Shown here in pieces: positions 23,241 through 34,339 of a stretch of DNA of 64,000 nucleotides. The stretch is taken from assembly GCA_008508345.1 (NCBI GenBank), contig QNGE01000116.1, positions 259,301 through 323,300 of the forward strand. Direction: 5' to 3'. The notes under the pieces are model-generated. The model saw nothing but the letters and a program-made list of their open reading frames with translations. It had not been told where the DNA came from and searched no databases. Positions within the stretch are counted from its first letter, which is position 1. Each line of letters starts with the position of its first letter. The position numbers and the translations under genes are program-made. Source of the DNA: Paragonimus westermani. Its lineage: Eukaryota > Platyhelminthes > Trematoda > Plagiorchiida > Troglotrematidae.

Positions 23241-24202
23241 ATACATTAAAGAGGTAGAGAAAGCTTATATACATCTGAAACTAAGTTGGGCAGTCTAGAA
23301 CGAAAAGACAACTAAACAGATTGCCTCAGTTTCACAGGACCAGCAATACACAAACTGTGAAAAAGAAAGTCCGAACATAGTGACCGAAACAGAAACACAA
23401 CCACTGTCTATCAAACATGCAACGACCACCGCGCAACACACGACAGAATACAAAGTGTGGATAATATCGGATTGAGTGTATCTTCATTCTGCCCCAATAA
23501 TTCTGATGATCAAGTTATCTGAATACTAGGTTTGGTGTTCTGAATATGGGTTTCGAGTCTGCACTTAAATTCAACTAGCGATGATGCACTTACGGTGGAT
23601 TATGACGGGCTGTTCGAGATCAGGCACACCCGGACGCCCAAACAGTGTTTCTGTGAGTCGAGCATCTAATTTGGTGTTGTGATTTAGCGGACTGTCCAGG
23701 AGGTGGATATTCTTTCCGGGCACATGTACTCTTCTTGTGGGATGTTTGGACTGATGGATGGTTTTGTGTACCGGGGTCGAGTGTTCTCTTGGATTCTGGT
23801 AGCACATTGAGAACTGTCCCAGTTTGCGCAACCTACGTGAGTGTGGGTGGAGAACGCATTGTTGTGTCACGTTTGTAGCCTCACACAGCAATGATGTTGT
23901 ACCCGAGATACCGACGACGAGCTTGGCTATTCAGGTCAAGATGGGGACGCACTGATGAATCCGTCCGAACAGTCTGGTGAGTAACCGAATTACCGAGTCA
24001 GTTTCCCGGCGATTGGCACATCGTCCGGCGACAGTTTAAGGTGGTTTGAGGCGATCGTGTTCAGGATGTGGTCGTGTGTAACGATACCCAGATTTTGCCA
24101 ATTGGAGATTAGAAACAGTTCATTCCCTTCAGAAGTTTGAAGAAAACAGTTAGAAGCCGGAAACTGGTAGATGCAAGCATTTCGTATTGACTCGTCAGTA
24201 CC
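23241..24202. repeat. Segmental duplication, first unit of the tandem copy
   Basis: Matches 13271-14232 with very few differences. It stops directly beyond the hammerhead (after GTACC and a run of A) and is followed at once by a second unit. The junction AAAAATTCAAC joins the end of the hammerhead to the sequence found at about 13600. Confidence 0.85.
24166..24202 (-). ncRNA. Hammerhead ribozyme core (unit 2)
   Basis: Identical core to 14196-14232: GGTA, CTGACGA, GTCAATAC, GAA, ATGC-TT-GCAT, C, TACC on the minus strand. Sequence outside helix I on the 5' side differs because the tandem junction lies there. Confidence 0.72.
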
Positions 24203-25336
24203 AAAAATTCAACTAGCGATGATGCACTTACGGTGGATTATGACGGGCTGTTCGAGATCAGGCACACCCGGACGCCCAAACAGTGTTTCTGTGAGTCGAG
24301 CATCTAATTTGGTGTTGTGATTTAGCGGACTGTCCAGGAGGTGGATATTCTTTCCGGGCACATGTACTCTTCTTGTGGGATGTTTGGACTGATGGATGGT
24401 TTTGTGTACCGGGGTCGAGTGTTCTCTTGGATTCTGGTAGCACATTGAGAACTGTCCCAGTTTGCGCAACCTACGTGAGTGTGGGTGGAGAACGCATTGT
24501 TGTGTCACGTTTGTAGCCTCACACAGCAATGATGTTGTACCCGAGATACCGACGACGAGCTTGGCTATTCAGGTCAAGATGGGGACGCACTGATGAATCC
24601 GTCCGAACAGTCTGGTGAGTAACCGAATTACCGAGTCAGTTTCCCGGCGATTGGCACATCGTCCGGCGACAGTTTAAGGTGGTTTGAGGCGATCGTGTTC
24701 AGGATGTGGTCGTGTGTAACGATACCCAGATTTTGCCAATTGGAGATTAGAAACAGTTCATTCCCTTCAGAAGTTTGAAGAAAACAGTTAGAAGCCGGAA
24801 ACTGGTAGATGCAAGCATTTCGTATTGACTCGTCAGTACCAAATTTACAATAACATGAAACGGGTTTTTATATCGAGCAGTTAGGGGGTGGGTTGGATAG
24901 TCAGTCGGTGGTTTAGGAGAGGTTACTAAGTCCAGGGAAGTGTCAAGTTTACGAGCAGTTGTTTCTGAATGCACAGGGTCGGTTTCAGTCGATTGATTAC
25001 GACCGCCTCAGCCAACCGCAAGAATCTTGGCTTAGAGTGACGTATTTGGATTCTGAATGCACAAATTGGAGATTAGTCTGTGCAGCCCGAATGTTGGAGA
25101 TGCATCACTTTGCCTCTGACCGTGTCAAGTGGGAGACGGTTATGTGTGGCTCAGCCGTGTTTGATATGTTCAAGTCATGCTGTAGCCTTCCGTTTTCAGT
25201 CACATTGTCCAGTGTGCGCCAGCTTTGAGTGTTATGCGGGCATGACAACGGTGGTGAATTGACAAACTGTGAGATGTGGAGCACAAACTTAGTGAAGACC
25301 AGAGTTGTCATATTATCTTGTTCTAACTCACTGGTC
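24203..25336. repeat. Segmental duplication, second tandem unit
   Basis: Matches about 13600-14728 at offset 10608. The tandem period relative to the preceding unit is 638 bp. Homology ends at CTGGTC (25336), after which the two loci differ completely. Confidence 0.85.
24804..24840 (-). ncRNA. Hammerhead ribozyme core (unit 3)
   Basis: Same minus-strand core as units 1 and 2, and here with the same upstream flank as unit 1. Cleavage would fall between 24808 and 24807. Confidence 0.75.
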
Positions 25337-27184
25337 TGGTAATACCAGCTTGAATTTAGCAGCCAACGATGACGCAATACATCTACTAATCTACTGTTTC
25401 GTAATTTTCTTCCTGGAGAGTGACCTCCCAAGATTTTCAGCCAGGGTATACTTGAAAATCCTCACCAATAGAATGATTGTTAGACACATGAGTGACTTCA
25501 GTTGTTTTATGCAATGTTCATGATAACTAGATACCTAAGCTATAAGCATGAAGTCTGCCTGCTCCAACCCGGTTCACCTTGTTTGTGTCAAATGAGTTCA
25601 GTCATAGAAAATCCCTCAAGTAGTACACTTTTCAAGAACTTCCTCGTCCACCAGTTGATTGGTGTTGACAACAATCAGTTTCAGTTCCCACCTGCTTTTT
25701 CGTTGATGTTCAATTTGGGTGTACATTTTGAGTGAGGTTATTCACATCCGGCTACCTTCACTGTTCTATTTTGTTCTCCCACGTCAATCAAATTTAGCAC
25801 TGCTTTCATTGGCTTCTGGATTTCAGTTGAAAACTCTAACGCCCATTCCATCAGCACATGATTACTCACTGTATACGTGCTTCTAGTGTCTAAAATCCCC
25901 ATTGTTCATGCTTGCTCCCCGTCTTCGTAGTTTCCGCATATTTGTAACAGTTTGAAAAGAAATTATTGATGACCCGTTTTTGCTAACTCCGTTTGTTCTC
26001 CCGAAAACAGTTACCATTAAACTTCCCCCACTTCTGTATGGTCTGTCGTGTTTCCAGTCTCAGTATATGGACGAACCTTATAGCATTCACAAGCCGTGAG
26101 TCACCCTGGTAACTTGAATGTGGGTGCGACACAACAACGGGTAATGACACAGTGACCCGGAAACTTAAGTGGAGTTTACAGACCATTGTTCACGCTAACA
26201 GGATCTCTGTCGCTCTGCAAACAGTGACTAAGATTGTAGCAAGATTGCCAATTATTGTCACGAATTCTAACAGGTTATTGTGGTGACTGATTGACGTGGA
26301 TTGATGTAGCGTCGGTTTGACGAGTGTTAATACTGCCCAGGACTGAAGTTCAGAAAAATTTCCGAAATTCGAGAGAAGTAAGGTAAAATGAGAACCTGAT
26401 GACGTTAAGTCCGCACAAAGACTCAGGAGTTGTGTTGATAAAAAAAAGGAATACACGGAAAAACGTCTGAAATTCGTAGTGTTACTCAGAAGTTTCTGCC
26501 GGATGATAATCCCGACAGCGTCCGAGAAGCGGGAAATCAAATCCGCCGTAAGTTAGGAAAATTGAGGATAAATGGTGTAATCTCTGTCGATCAACGCAAG
26601 CTGACGAGGTTAGTAATCACGCGCACGCCGCATACATATGTGATGAAGATCTACTCGATTCACCACCTATCCAAAGCTCAATACAACAACAGATCTGACA
26701 TGGGGTCAATCCGAATGTCGTGTTACAGATACCGCATTAGGATTGGACGAACAGTCCCAGTGTTACGCTTTCCGTTATCCGCTAATTTCGTTGTTCCCTA
26801 CTACACCAATCAGCTTACAGTTTGTGACTTTGTATGTGCCAATGCGATCAGTCAATGACAGACTGTGATTTCCTTAATACTGTTGTAATCCATAAATTCG
26901 GTTTCTCGTCTCATGAATTTGCTTACTGCAACCAACACGAGGTCTTTTCCTTGTTACTGCGTGGGAGGTCTCAATTCAAGTGCGATTTCTTGAGCTACTC
27001 GAAGTCCCTAATTCCGAGTGTCACAATGTGCGGACTGCCAAAGCCCAGTTCGGCCCAACATGCATATGTGTAATGCACCGCAGCATAAATTAGGCCGGTG
27101 GCTGACTGCTTCGCTTGAACCGATCAGAAGACAATTGAAGTTGACCATCACTCACATTTGATCGCAGCCTTCACATTCAGATAG
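25337..27184. other. Unannotated interval with one long start-less frame
   Basis: A plus frame is open from about 26443 to 26858 (roughly 138 codons) without an early ATG. It overlaps a 116-codon minus frame (26190-26540). Neither shows a known motif. Nothing else recognised. Confidence 0.35.
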
Positions 27185-27360
27185 ACTTTGCAGCCAGCCT
27201 CTCTCGAAAAGAAGCACCAGACTCGAGTTTCGCTCTTATTAGAGCTCGTCAGTAGTGCATATCCTTGCCACAACCGGGATTTGAACTCCGGCCATTCCAA
27301 TCATGAGGCAACCGTGTTAACCACTGCGCCATTGACCTCACATTAGGCACGACCGAATTA
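27185..27360 (-). repeat. tRNA-derived SINE family 1
   Basis: On the minus strand: A box TGGCGCAGTGG (27331-27321), B box AGTTCAAATCCC (27287-27276), then CTCGAGTCTGGTGCTTCTTT and a TGAATGTGAAGGC-like tail. Nearly collinear with 42663-42845. Its head adjoins repeat X, as at 42.6 kb. Confidence 0.7.
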
Positions 27361-27600
27361 TCAAATCTGAACGCTCAACCACTCTCGCTTGTGAGCAATG
27401 ATCAGGTTGCCCGATCGTCTCGAGAGGAGACACAGTTACTGCCTGTTAACTCCAATCGATAACCCCGCGATTAGGACTTCCGAGACAGGTCGAGATCACA
27501 GAACTCATTAAACCTGCAAGGCGATATTTTAGATTACTGATGAGTAGTCGGGGATTTGGTTCATTTTCAAGTTGACCATCACTCACATTTGATCAGAAGA
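27361..27600. repeat. Repeat X
   Basis: About 170 bp (27394-27564), from GATCAGGTTGCCCGATCGTC to TTGGTTCATTTTCAAGTTG, matches 42381-42556. Its last about 50 bp match 51843-51891. A 24-bp phrase (GTTGACCATCACTCACATTT...) occurs both here (about 27561) and at about 27138, on the far side of the SINE. Confidence 0.6.
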
Positions 27601-28265
27601 CACTTCGATAAGTACAGTCTGAAGCATAGTTTTAAATTTGTTGGTTACACAGATGGTTTAGATGCTTGATATAAATGGTTGTATACACTTGATGTGACAT
27701 CTCTGTTCACTAACATTCCACCTCGCTAAGTTGTTGATAGCCTTTGCGGGTTTGTTTAGGGCAGCAGTACGTCTTTTCCGATCCCGGTGATGGATCTGAA
27801 ATGACTGTTACTTTTGCACACGCACAATGTGAAGCACAATCCCTAGACGTGTACTTTTCGACGAATAGAAGGGGCAACAATAGGCAGCCCACTTGGTTTG
27901 TTTCTGGTGGATTTCCTGGTGGTCAAAGTATAACCCACATTATGCGAAACCCTGTCAAACTTGGCGTTGCACGGACGCTATGGAGACGACATTCTGGTCA
28001 TTTTTGCGAACTCAGGTGATTCAAATAAGTCATTCTTGAATCAAACCTATCTGAATTTAAAGCTAATCAAAGAGAGCGAAGTAGTTGATTGTCTTCCATA
28101 CCTGAAGATCAGATGACACGATAGAAAGACTTTTTCACAGGAAACCTCTTTAGACACGACGGTGTACACACCTCAAAAGCTTCTGTCCAGTGCAGCATAA
28201 TAGAAGCTTTGTCAGAACATTCTTCAGTAGTGCATGCGGGTTATGCACAGAAGACAGTCTACTGC
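27601..28265 (+). pseudogene. Penelope-like reverse transcriptase relic
   Basis: Plus-strand frames, broken by several stops and shifts, show reverse transcriptase landmarks in the right order. LYTLDVTSLFTNIP lies at about 27679-27720, RRIEGATIGSPLGLFLVDF at about 27857-27915, and RYGDDILVIF with YGDD at 27979-27990 (PLEs usually read YVDD). Then come VDCLPYLKI and FVRTFFSSACGLCTED, which precede the connector to the GIY-YIG domain in this family. The endonuclease part is absent. This is an old, dead copy, more decayed than the PLEs at 32-35 kb. Confidence 0.75.
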
Positions 28266-31200
28266 TAGACTTAAGCTAATTGACAGATACTGTGCAGATG
28301 AACATGTGCCTCTTGCAGTTCATTAGAAGGCATGGCAGTACCAGTACCTCAAGAATAGAAGTAGTAACGGTATCGAAGAGGGCAGTGTATTTGTAATTTC
28401 TGTTTTTAAGGGAAAGCTGCCCAATAATGACAAAGATACATCTGACAGTCGCTGTATCCAGGACCTGTAACGTCGCAACGAACCAAAACCTTACCAATCT
28501 CCTCGGCTACGAACTAACAACCTGTGTCTAACGTTACTCACTGTTTATGCAACTTTAAATCTGAAAACAGTAATGTGATATGAGGGTACTCGCCAAATGT
28601 GCGACGGTATAAGACAACTACTGTCGGTTAAATTCATAGAAAACAAGGTTCGGCGTGCAGTTCTGTTAGGTGCTCAGCAGTGCTTTACAAAACTTTTCAG
28701 TCTGAGTTGTCATTCATAGCCATTGTAAAAAAATATAGTACTTCACTTGTGACCTGTAGTCGACGGCTAATTTGCGTTGAAAGACATGGTACTCTGTGCT
28801 CGTTCAGTCTCTCTTTTCATCAGATATGACAGTGTGTCGCTTGAACATTGTGACATACAGTTCGTAATCAGATCTATCAAGATCACTATTTATGTGGCTA
28901 CAACAGAAACCTATTGGACAAAAATGATCAATGAAATTTTGTTCTTCTACCAAGGAAGAAGAACTTCTGTCAACTTTCATAGTGGGGTTAAACCTGCACC
29001 TTGAAGGCGCTTCAGTCTAATTCTAGTCTTCTTGCTAAGTGTGTTCAAACCACTGAAGATAAACCCGATACAGGTTACCTTCGCGAACACCTATATGAAT
29101 GATTGAGAAGAAATGCTAGCATCTATACTCTGAGGCCATGTTTCTCACACAACTGGGGGATTTTTCCGTGAATATTCTTGAAAATTTGTAAAATGGCTTC
29201 CAGGCTGTAACGGTAAAACGAATTGCTTACGCAACTTCTCGACTCTGTTCAGGCTGATCAGGCTGTGTGTTCAATCGATTCATCTGAACGTCATTTGATG
29301 GGGATACACCAGAAATGCAAGCTATCCTCCTGGTCATATTTATGGTTATGATTAAGTGTGGAGGACTATTTATTCACTTCGGGGAGGCTCATCTTCTGTG
29401 TGCACTGGATCCATTACAACGTAGCCAGCCTATCTAACTGATACTTGACTCACTCAAATCAACCTTCAATCATCTTCACTTTCACGTGTCACTTTATATT
29501 ACCCGGACCAAAGGTACTATTTTGAAATCACTGGGAGATGTTGCCAATTAATCTGCGCTGAATTAGCTGAATGCACAGTGTGTTACCTAATTAGAAAACA
29601 CAGAATAACACTTGGCATTTTGTTCCGCTGTTGCCTTCATTTATGAGAAGTGGGTGCTTGGTACATAGAAGCACACGGTAGTCAGGTTTATTCAGTCCTG
29701 TTAGCTCGCAGAAAGTATACCGACCCTTCCGTGCCTGTTCTCATCAGTTTTTTCACTATCTGTTTACAGTTCCAACTTGAACCTCACCGCCACTACCGGA
29801 TTTGACAGCATTGTTGGATGTACTATCATCTACGAAGTTTTCATCCAACAGATCCAAGTCCTGTTTGATGAGTGCCGTTCTAACTTATCGGAACGTAAGA
29901 ACTCACCTGGTCGAGAATCTGGTTTCGCTTGTATGTAGTCAGTACAAAAAATCTGAGTGTCGTGTCTGCAAAAAAGGCTTATTCGATGATTCGTAATTAT
30001 TTTTACAATGTACACTGATCGATCCTAAGTCGAGGTGCGATGTTCCGTTTGCATATAACGATCACTCCTGTATTTTTCCCTAAGTTTAGTGAGTTGTGAA
30101 CTTCTTTCATACAGATATCTTCTTAGAAGAAATCACTGTTCTCCGAGTGTAACTTGTCCACAGGGATCGGTGTACTCGAAATATGCTCGGTTTACATTTT
30201 CCCAATGAAGTCTGACACTGATGGAAAAAAACATTCTTAGTGTGAGCAGACTACGTGATGTCTGGTTTCCCATGTGCTGTGTAAGCGAAAATCAACCGAA
30301 AGTTTGTTCAAGCATACAGTTTTTTGGCCATGTCTTCTCAGATGACTGTGCCAGGAAATCGTCCGACACCACACTCACTGGGACCGCATTCTGCAGAGCC
30401 TCCATTAGTGTATCCACTAGAAGCAAGTAAGCTTAAGCAACCAGAGCTTCCCACAAGGTGTAGACTTTCAATGCTTCCAAATATACTAAACATCAGTACA
30501 GACAGACGGAACGGTGGTCGTAATACTACCATGAGGTGCCTCCATGAGAAACTGTTTTCGTCGATGATGCTTTGAGAAATCTATTGAACTTAACCCTCAC
30601 GGATGCATTCCACTCCTTGCAAGTAGGCGGCAAACGGTCCGTTGGTATCACGCAATGGAGCCTAACATATAATAGTAATCTTCCAAAAGATAAGAAACTT
30701 TTCGGGGGCATTTCATCTCTTAAACAACAGCTTTAACTATGACCAGAAAACTTGAACTCACCAGAGGCGGGTATAATTGCAAATGCAAGGCACACAGAAA
30801 TCGAGGGGTAGGAGAGAATTCAGAAAAACTTGTGAACACCACTAAGGTAGGTAACTATATCGACTTTCGTGTTGAAAAGCTAAGTGATACACAGCGGCAA
30901 CAATCATCTTGGGGTAACTAAAAGTTGACGGCGTACTTTGAGTAGCATTCCGTAACTAGTGGTGCATCTCTGTTCTCTATTCTAGGCACTTTTTGTTCCC
31001 ATCATTTATCCCTTAACTACCACAGTGGCTATGTTCTCTGGTACTGTCATACTCTTACGTGGTGAACTGTGGGTAGTGTTATTTGAAGAGAAACGCTTAA
31101 AAGGGATCCTCACGGGCCACATCACCAGAGCAGTCAGTCCAGTTCTTCTAAATGTATAGTGGCGCACTTCGCTCACAAATCGACCAATGATTGCACTTTT

Positions 31201-32151
31201 GGAGGCGGAAAATTAGCTTTCAGTATCTCCGAATTGGACCTAGAAACGATTGCTTCGGAAGACCACAGTCTGTCTACCGTCGTAGTTTGGGCCCTTTTAT
31301 TACGGTAGTTCACTCTTGATGTTTATTTCGTCTGCAAGTTCCCCTCTTGAGTTAAATCTTTAGTCTTACTGAACATTCCGTATGATAGATAGTAATCCTA
31401 CTAAGAAGGCATAGCGTATGGCAACAAAACATGTTCAGTCTTTTCGTTCTCTTTATTACACAAAAGGATTGTTTACATCCGATCAGTTCTCTATATGCTA
31501 GCCGAGTATCAGTGACAAACATAGTTTGATGGGAGAAAATATTGTATGTGCATTTGCATCCTCTCAAACACATTTTCAGCCCTGGTCCGAAACAGTGCCT
31601 CCGAGATCACTCACTGATGTTCCAACATTAGGTGAAGTCGTGAAATGCAACCAATATTCCTTCACTATTGGGGTATGTCTATTTTGAGAAACCTCATCTG
31701 AATTTGTCGTAAAACATCACCAGTTAACGTTTTTAAGCCTCACTGTGGCAAGGATAATCGTAATGTTGTAACTACAAAAGACGCTTGACCTGAGAGGTAG
31801 TTTATTGGATGAAATTCACAACAAGGTGTGTGAAAACATGGAACAAAGAATGCAACCACCGTTTTACGTGACTGACGTCTGTTCGCATCCGCTGGTTAAC
31901 AGCTCGTCGTCATTCACATTGGTGACACATCATACATAGTGCCTATACACACTTCCAACATTCGCTTAGGTTCTTTGCTTCTTAAACCTCGCACACACGA
32001 CTCATGTCCTACTACTCACAAACAAAATCGCATGTAATACAACAGTAAAGTCAAGCAACATCTCCAGTCAATCTTGTTACTGGGACAACTTTGAAGTAGT
32101 ATAATATCTCTATAGCCAGTGCTGGTAAATCATTTCCTGTTGAAGTGCTTT
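28266..32151. other. Unannotated interval
   Basis: No supported gene. Open frames are all below 85 codons; the 83-codon plus frame at 30324-30575 has no recognised motif. No copies of the window's repeat families were noticed. Confidence 0.45.
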
Positions 32152-32190
32152 TGTTCCATATTGGATTCATCAAGACAGCAAGAAGACATA

Positions 32191-32230
32191 CATTGCGAGA
32201 TGCAAGCATTTCGTTTATTCTCATCAGTCG
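32191..32230 (-). ncRNA. Hammerhead ribozyme motif, left end of copy B
   Basis: Minus strand: CGA (32230-32228), CTGATGA (32227-32221), GAATAAAC, GAA, ATGC-TT-GCAT helix III, C (32199), then TCG pairing with CGA. It lies downstream of the PLE stop codon, the position reported for hammerheads in PLE terminal repeats. Helix II has only one clear pair. Confidence 0.65.
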
Positions 32231-32550
32231 GTTACATAAAACATTCGGTTATATAGGTTAAGCGCGTAGCGTCAAAACAATGAAATGAACGAACTTCACT
32301 TGGTTTCAATCAGGCTTCACTGCCACGGCAACGAAATTGATTGCGTCAGTACCTTTTGCCAACAAAGGGCCGGTGCGTGACGCTTGATCAACATTGCCTC
32401 TGAGAACGCTAATAATCTAGGGTCGCGACTGCGCAATAGGACTGTGAATGAAGTGTCGGGGTCAACTACATGACCTGTTGCGATTAGGTGTTTGGCGATG
32501 GAAGACGCCGGACTTCTGTTCGAGTTTTGGTATGCTGACCCACCTTGAAA

Positions 32551-32606
32551 CATTGTTTTATGTAACCGACTGATGAGAATAAACGAAATGCTTGCATCTC
32601 GCAATG
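32551..32606 (+). ncRNA. Hammerhead ribozyme motif, right end of copy B
   Basis: Plus strand: CATTG (32551-32555), an 11-nt internal loop, CGA (32567-32569), CTGATGA (32570-32576), GAATAAAC, GAA, ATGC-TT-GCAT (32588-32597), C (32598), TCG, CAATG. Helix I therefore has 3 plus 5 pairs here. It is inverted relative to the left-end copy. Confidence 0.65.
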
Positions 32607-32666
32607 TATGTCTTCTTGCTGTCTTGATGAACTGGATAAAGGGAACTCAGTGTTCCATATTGGATT

Positions 32667-33135
32667 GCTACGCTTGAATCACACTTTATATACATACATA
32701 TGTATATGGTCTAATTACTTTAGATCCCATACTCCTTGATATTCTTGAAACGGAAAATTTTTATTGTTATTTTCAATTCACTTAGTTTGTGTTTCTAGTA
32801 ATATCCTTCACAAAGCCAGATGTATGTGAGCACTGTAAGTTTTCTCTCAACTGTGTAGGTTTAGTGATTCCAAAACGCAAAGGTCGACAGTCATATTTTT
32901 TTCCGAGTTAGGTGATTCCCATTAGATCAGTGTGTATATTCGCTTGGCGGCAGGGTGGGAGACAGATTTCATTGGCTTACAGAAATACAGAAACTGTTTC
33001 GAGACATTCCAATATGAAAGATCCTATGTGAAATATTTGAACCAATGCCCTGTTTGTGATATGAGCTTCAAAACCTGAACCAGAACATGCACAACTTGTT
33101 TACAAACCAGAAACTCTGATTTCTTTATCTTTCAG
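32667..33135. other. Unannotated, AT-rich
   Basis: AT-rich with a TATATACATACATATGTATATG palindrome-like stretch at about 32690-32710. It ends in a strong splice acceptor tract (see the exon at 33136). Confidence 0.4.
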
Positions 33136-33291
33136 GAATGTGTCTCACGAGCGTTACGGTACACATTTCATGCCCCTGTCATTCGAAAACGAAATCACCC
33201 ACGGATCGCGGTCATTTTCGAAGCCAAAGGGGAGTTGGTCAGATTGAACGAGATGTTTGAAGAAATGGAACATTGTCTAAAGGACCGATAG
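33136..33291 (+). CDS. Candidate terminal exon, unknown gene
   Basis: A strong acceptor (TGATTTCTTTATCTTTCAG, AG at 33134-33135) is followed by a 51-codon frame ending in TAG at 33289-33291. The peptide is well balanced and protein-like (for example RIAVIFEAKGELVRLNEMFE near the end), with basic residues first and an acidic amphipathic stretch last. No transposon motif is seen and the family is not recognised. Upstream exons were not located and no canonical AATAAA follows within about 100 bp. The reading depends on splice signal plus composition, so it is moderate evidence only. Confidence 0.42.
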   Translation, partial: ECVSRALRYTFHAPVIRKRNHPRIAVIFEAKGELVRLNEMFEEMEHCLKDR

Positions 33292-33675
33292 ATCTTACCT
33301 AAAAACATATCAACTCACCTTATTCGGCCCACACAGCACACTGTGAATGACTGATATCTGAACAGAACACGGAATAACCTGTAACAAGACACAGGAAATC
33401 TTGACTGAGTAGCAATAGTTCATTCTATAAATGATACACTAGGGGTTACATTTTTATTAGTGGACGTCAGACTAAATCATGCTCATGATTTGGGGGGCGA
33501 GCTGGTATTACGGATTATGAGCTGTTGAATGAGTCGAGTTGGATGACAACCACTATTCCATTAACGTATCACTGAGAGCCATCCTACCGAAACTATCAGC
33601 CACAGCTACCTGTTAATTGTACGTAGGTTTAAAGCATTGAGACTCCTTGTTCCAGCTCACTAATAACGATAGAGT

Positions 33676-33850
33676 ACCGCGAGATTTTGACGTTTCGTTT
33701 ACTCTCTTCACTTACAAACGTAAAACATTCGAATACATAGAACATACGGATAGCAACAACAAGAGACAGTCAATGATTGAGTTTCCATGAAACAAGGGCT
33801 GTTTAGTGAGTGGAACGTCCAGAAAAGATAAACTTCCGCTTGTTTCTTTT
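33676..33850 (-). mobile_element. Penelope-like 3' tail remnant (copy C)
   Basis: Matches the 3' tails of copies A and D: on the minus strand TTGCTATCCGTATGTTCTAT, TTTTACGTTTGTAAGTGA, GAGTAAACGAAACG and ATCTCGCGG. No coding part remains and the hammerhead boxes have decayed. Confidence 0.6.
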
Positions 33851-33934
33851 TATTCAGAAACCGCAATGTAAAGACGAACAGAAGCAGGAAGTTTTGAAAT
33901 TGAAACAGAATAAGTATTAATAGTGAAAATCAAG

Positions 33935-34190
33935 ATATAGAGGACACCTGGTTTCGAAAAATATGGATTTCGGTTGGATTCTAAACAGCGGCGGAAACGA
34001 CGTGCCCAAGTGCGGCAAAATGCTCTACCAGCTGAGCTACGATGCCCCACCGGAAGCTCAGAAATGTCACATGTGGACCTGGTTACCAACCGGCCGGTAT
34101 GAACATTTGCCGCGTTTGGCATTTAATGTTTGTCACTGGTTCGAATCCAGCCGAAGCCCAGTTATTTGGTTTTCGGGTCTCTCCTAAATT
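33935..34190. repeat. tRNA-derived elements in opposite orientation
   Basis: The minus strand at about 34065-33950 has a tRNA-like D-arm/A box (TAGCTCAGCTGGTAGAGCA, about 34032-34014) and a weak B box (TTTAGAATCC). The plus strand has a clean B box GGTTCGAATCC at 34137-34147 followed by AGCCGAAGCCCAG, also found at 21 kb. These are best read as SINE or tRNA pseudogene pieces. Neither forms a complete tRNA cloverleaf. Confidence 0.5.
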
Positions 34191-34339
34191 ATCATATCTG
34201 CTGAACTATTTACCAAAAATAAGCATATCATCTACATCTCGTTTATCTAGGCTGGCACTATGAATAACATCAGATAGTTGTGATTCAATCATTCGCAAAA
34301 TTCTGTTCGCATTTGTTGGGCCCAGTGGCAAGATTGTTC

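Larger units (their letters stand above)
32152..32666 (-). mobile_element. Truncated Penelope-like insertion with target-site duplication (copy B)
   Basis: Flanked by exact 16-bp direct repeats TGTTCCATATTGGATT at 32152-32167 and 32651-32666, so the inserted DNA is 32168-32650. The minus strand encodes the PLE end: SSIAKHLIATGHVV, LLAFSEAMLIKRHAPALC, and LPWQ with stop at 32317. The two ends carry inverted copies of about 77 bp (32168-32244 and about 32553-32629), each with a hammerhead motif facing outward. The coding part is far too short to be autonomous (no reverse transcriptase, no GIY-YIG core). Tracts near the ends are identical, so the insertion is young. Confidence 0.85.

Noticed and set aside
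27538..27560. CTGATGAG in repeat X as a hammerhead
   Set aside because: No GAA box or closing helices follow at the required distance; the same phrase at 51847 is equally bare.
34014..34065. Functional tRNA gene
   Set aside because: The D arm is good, but the anticodon and T arms do not complete a cloverleaf; it is better explained as a SINE piece.
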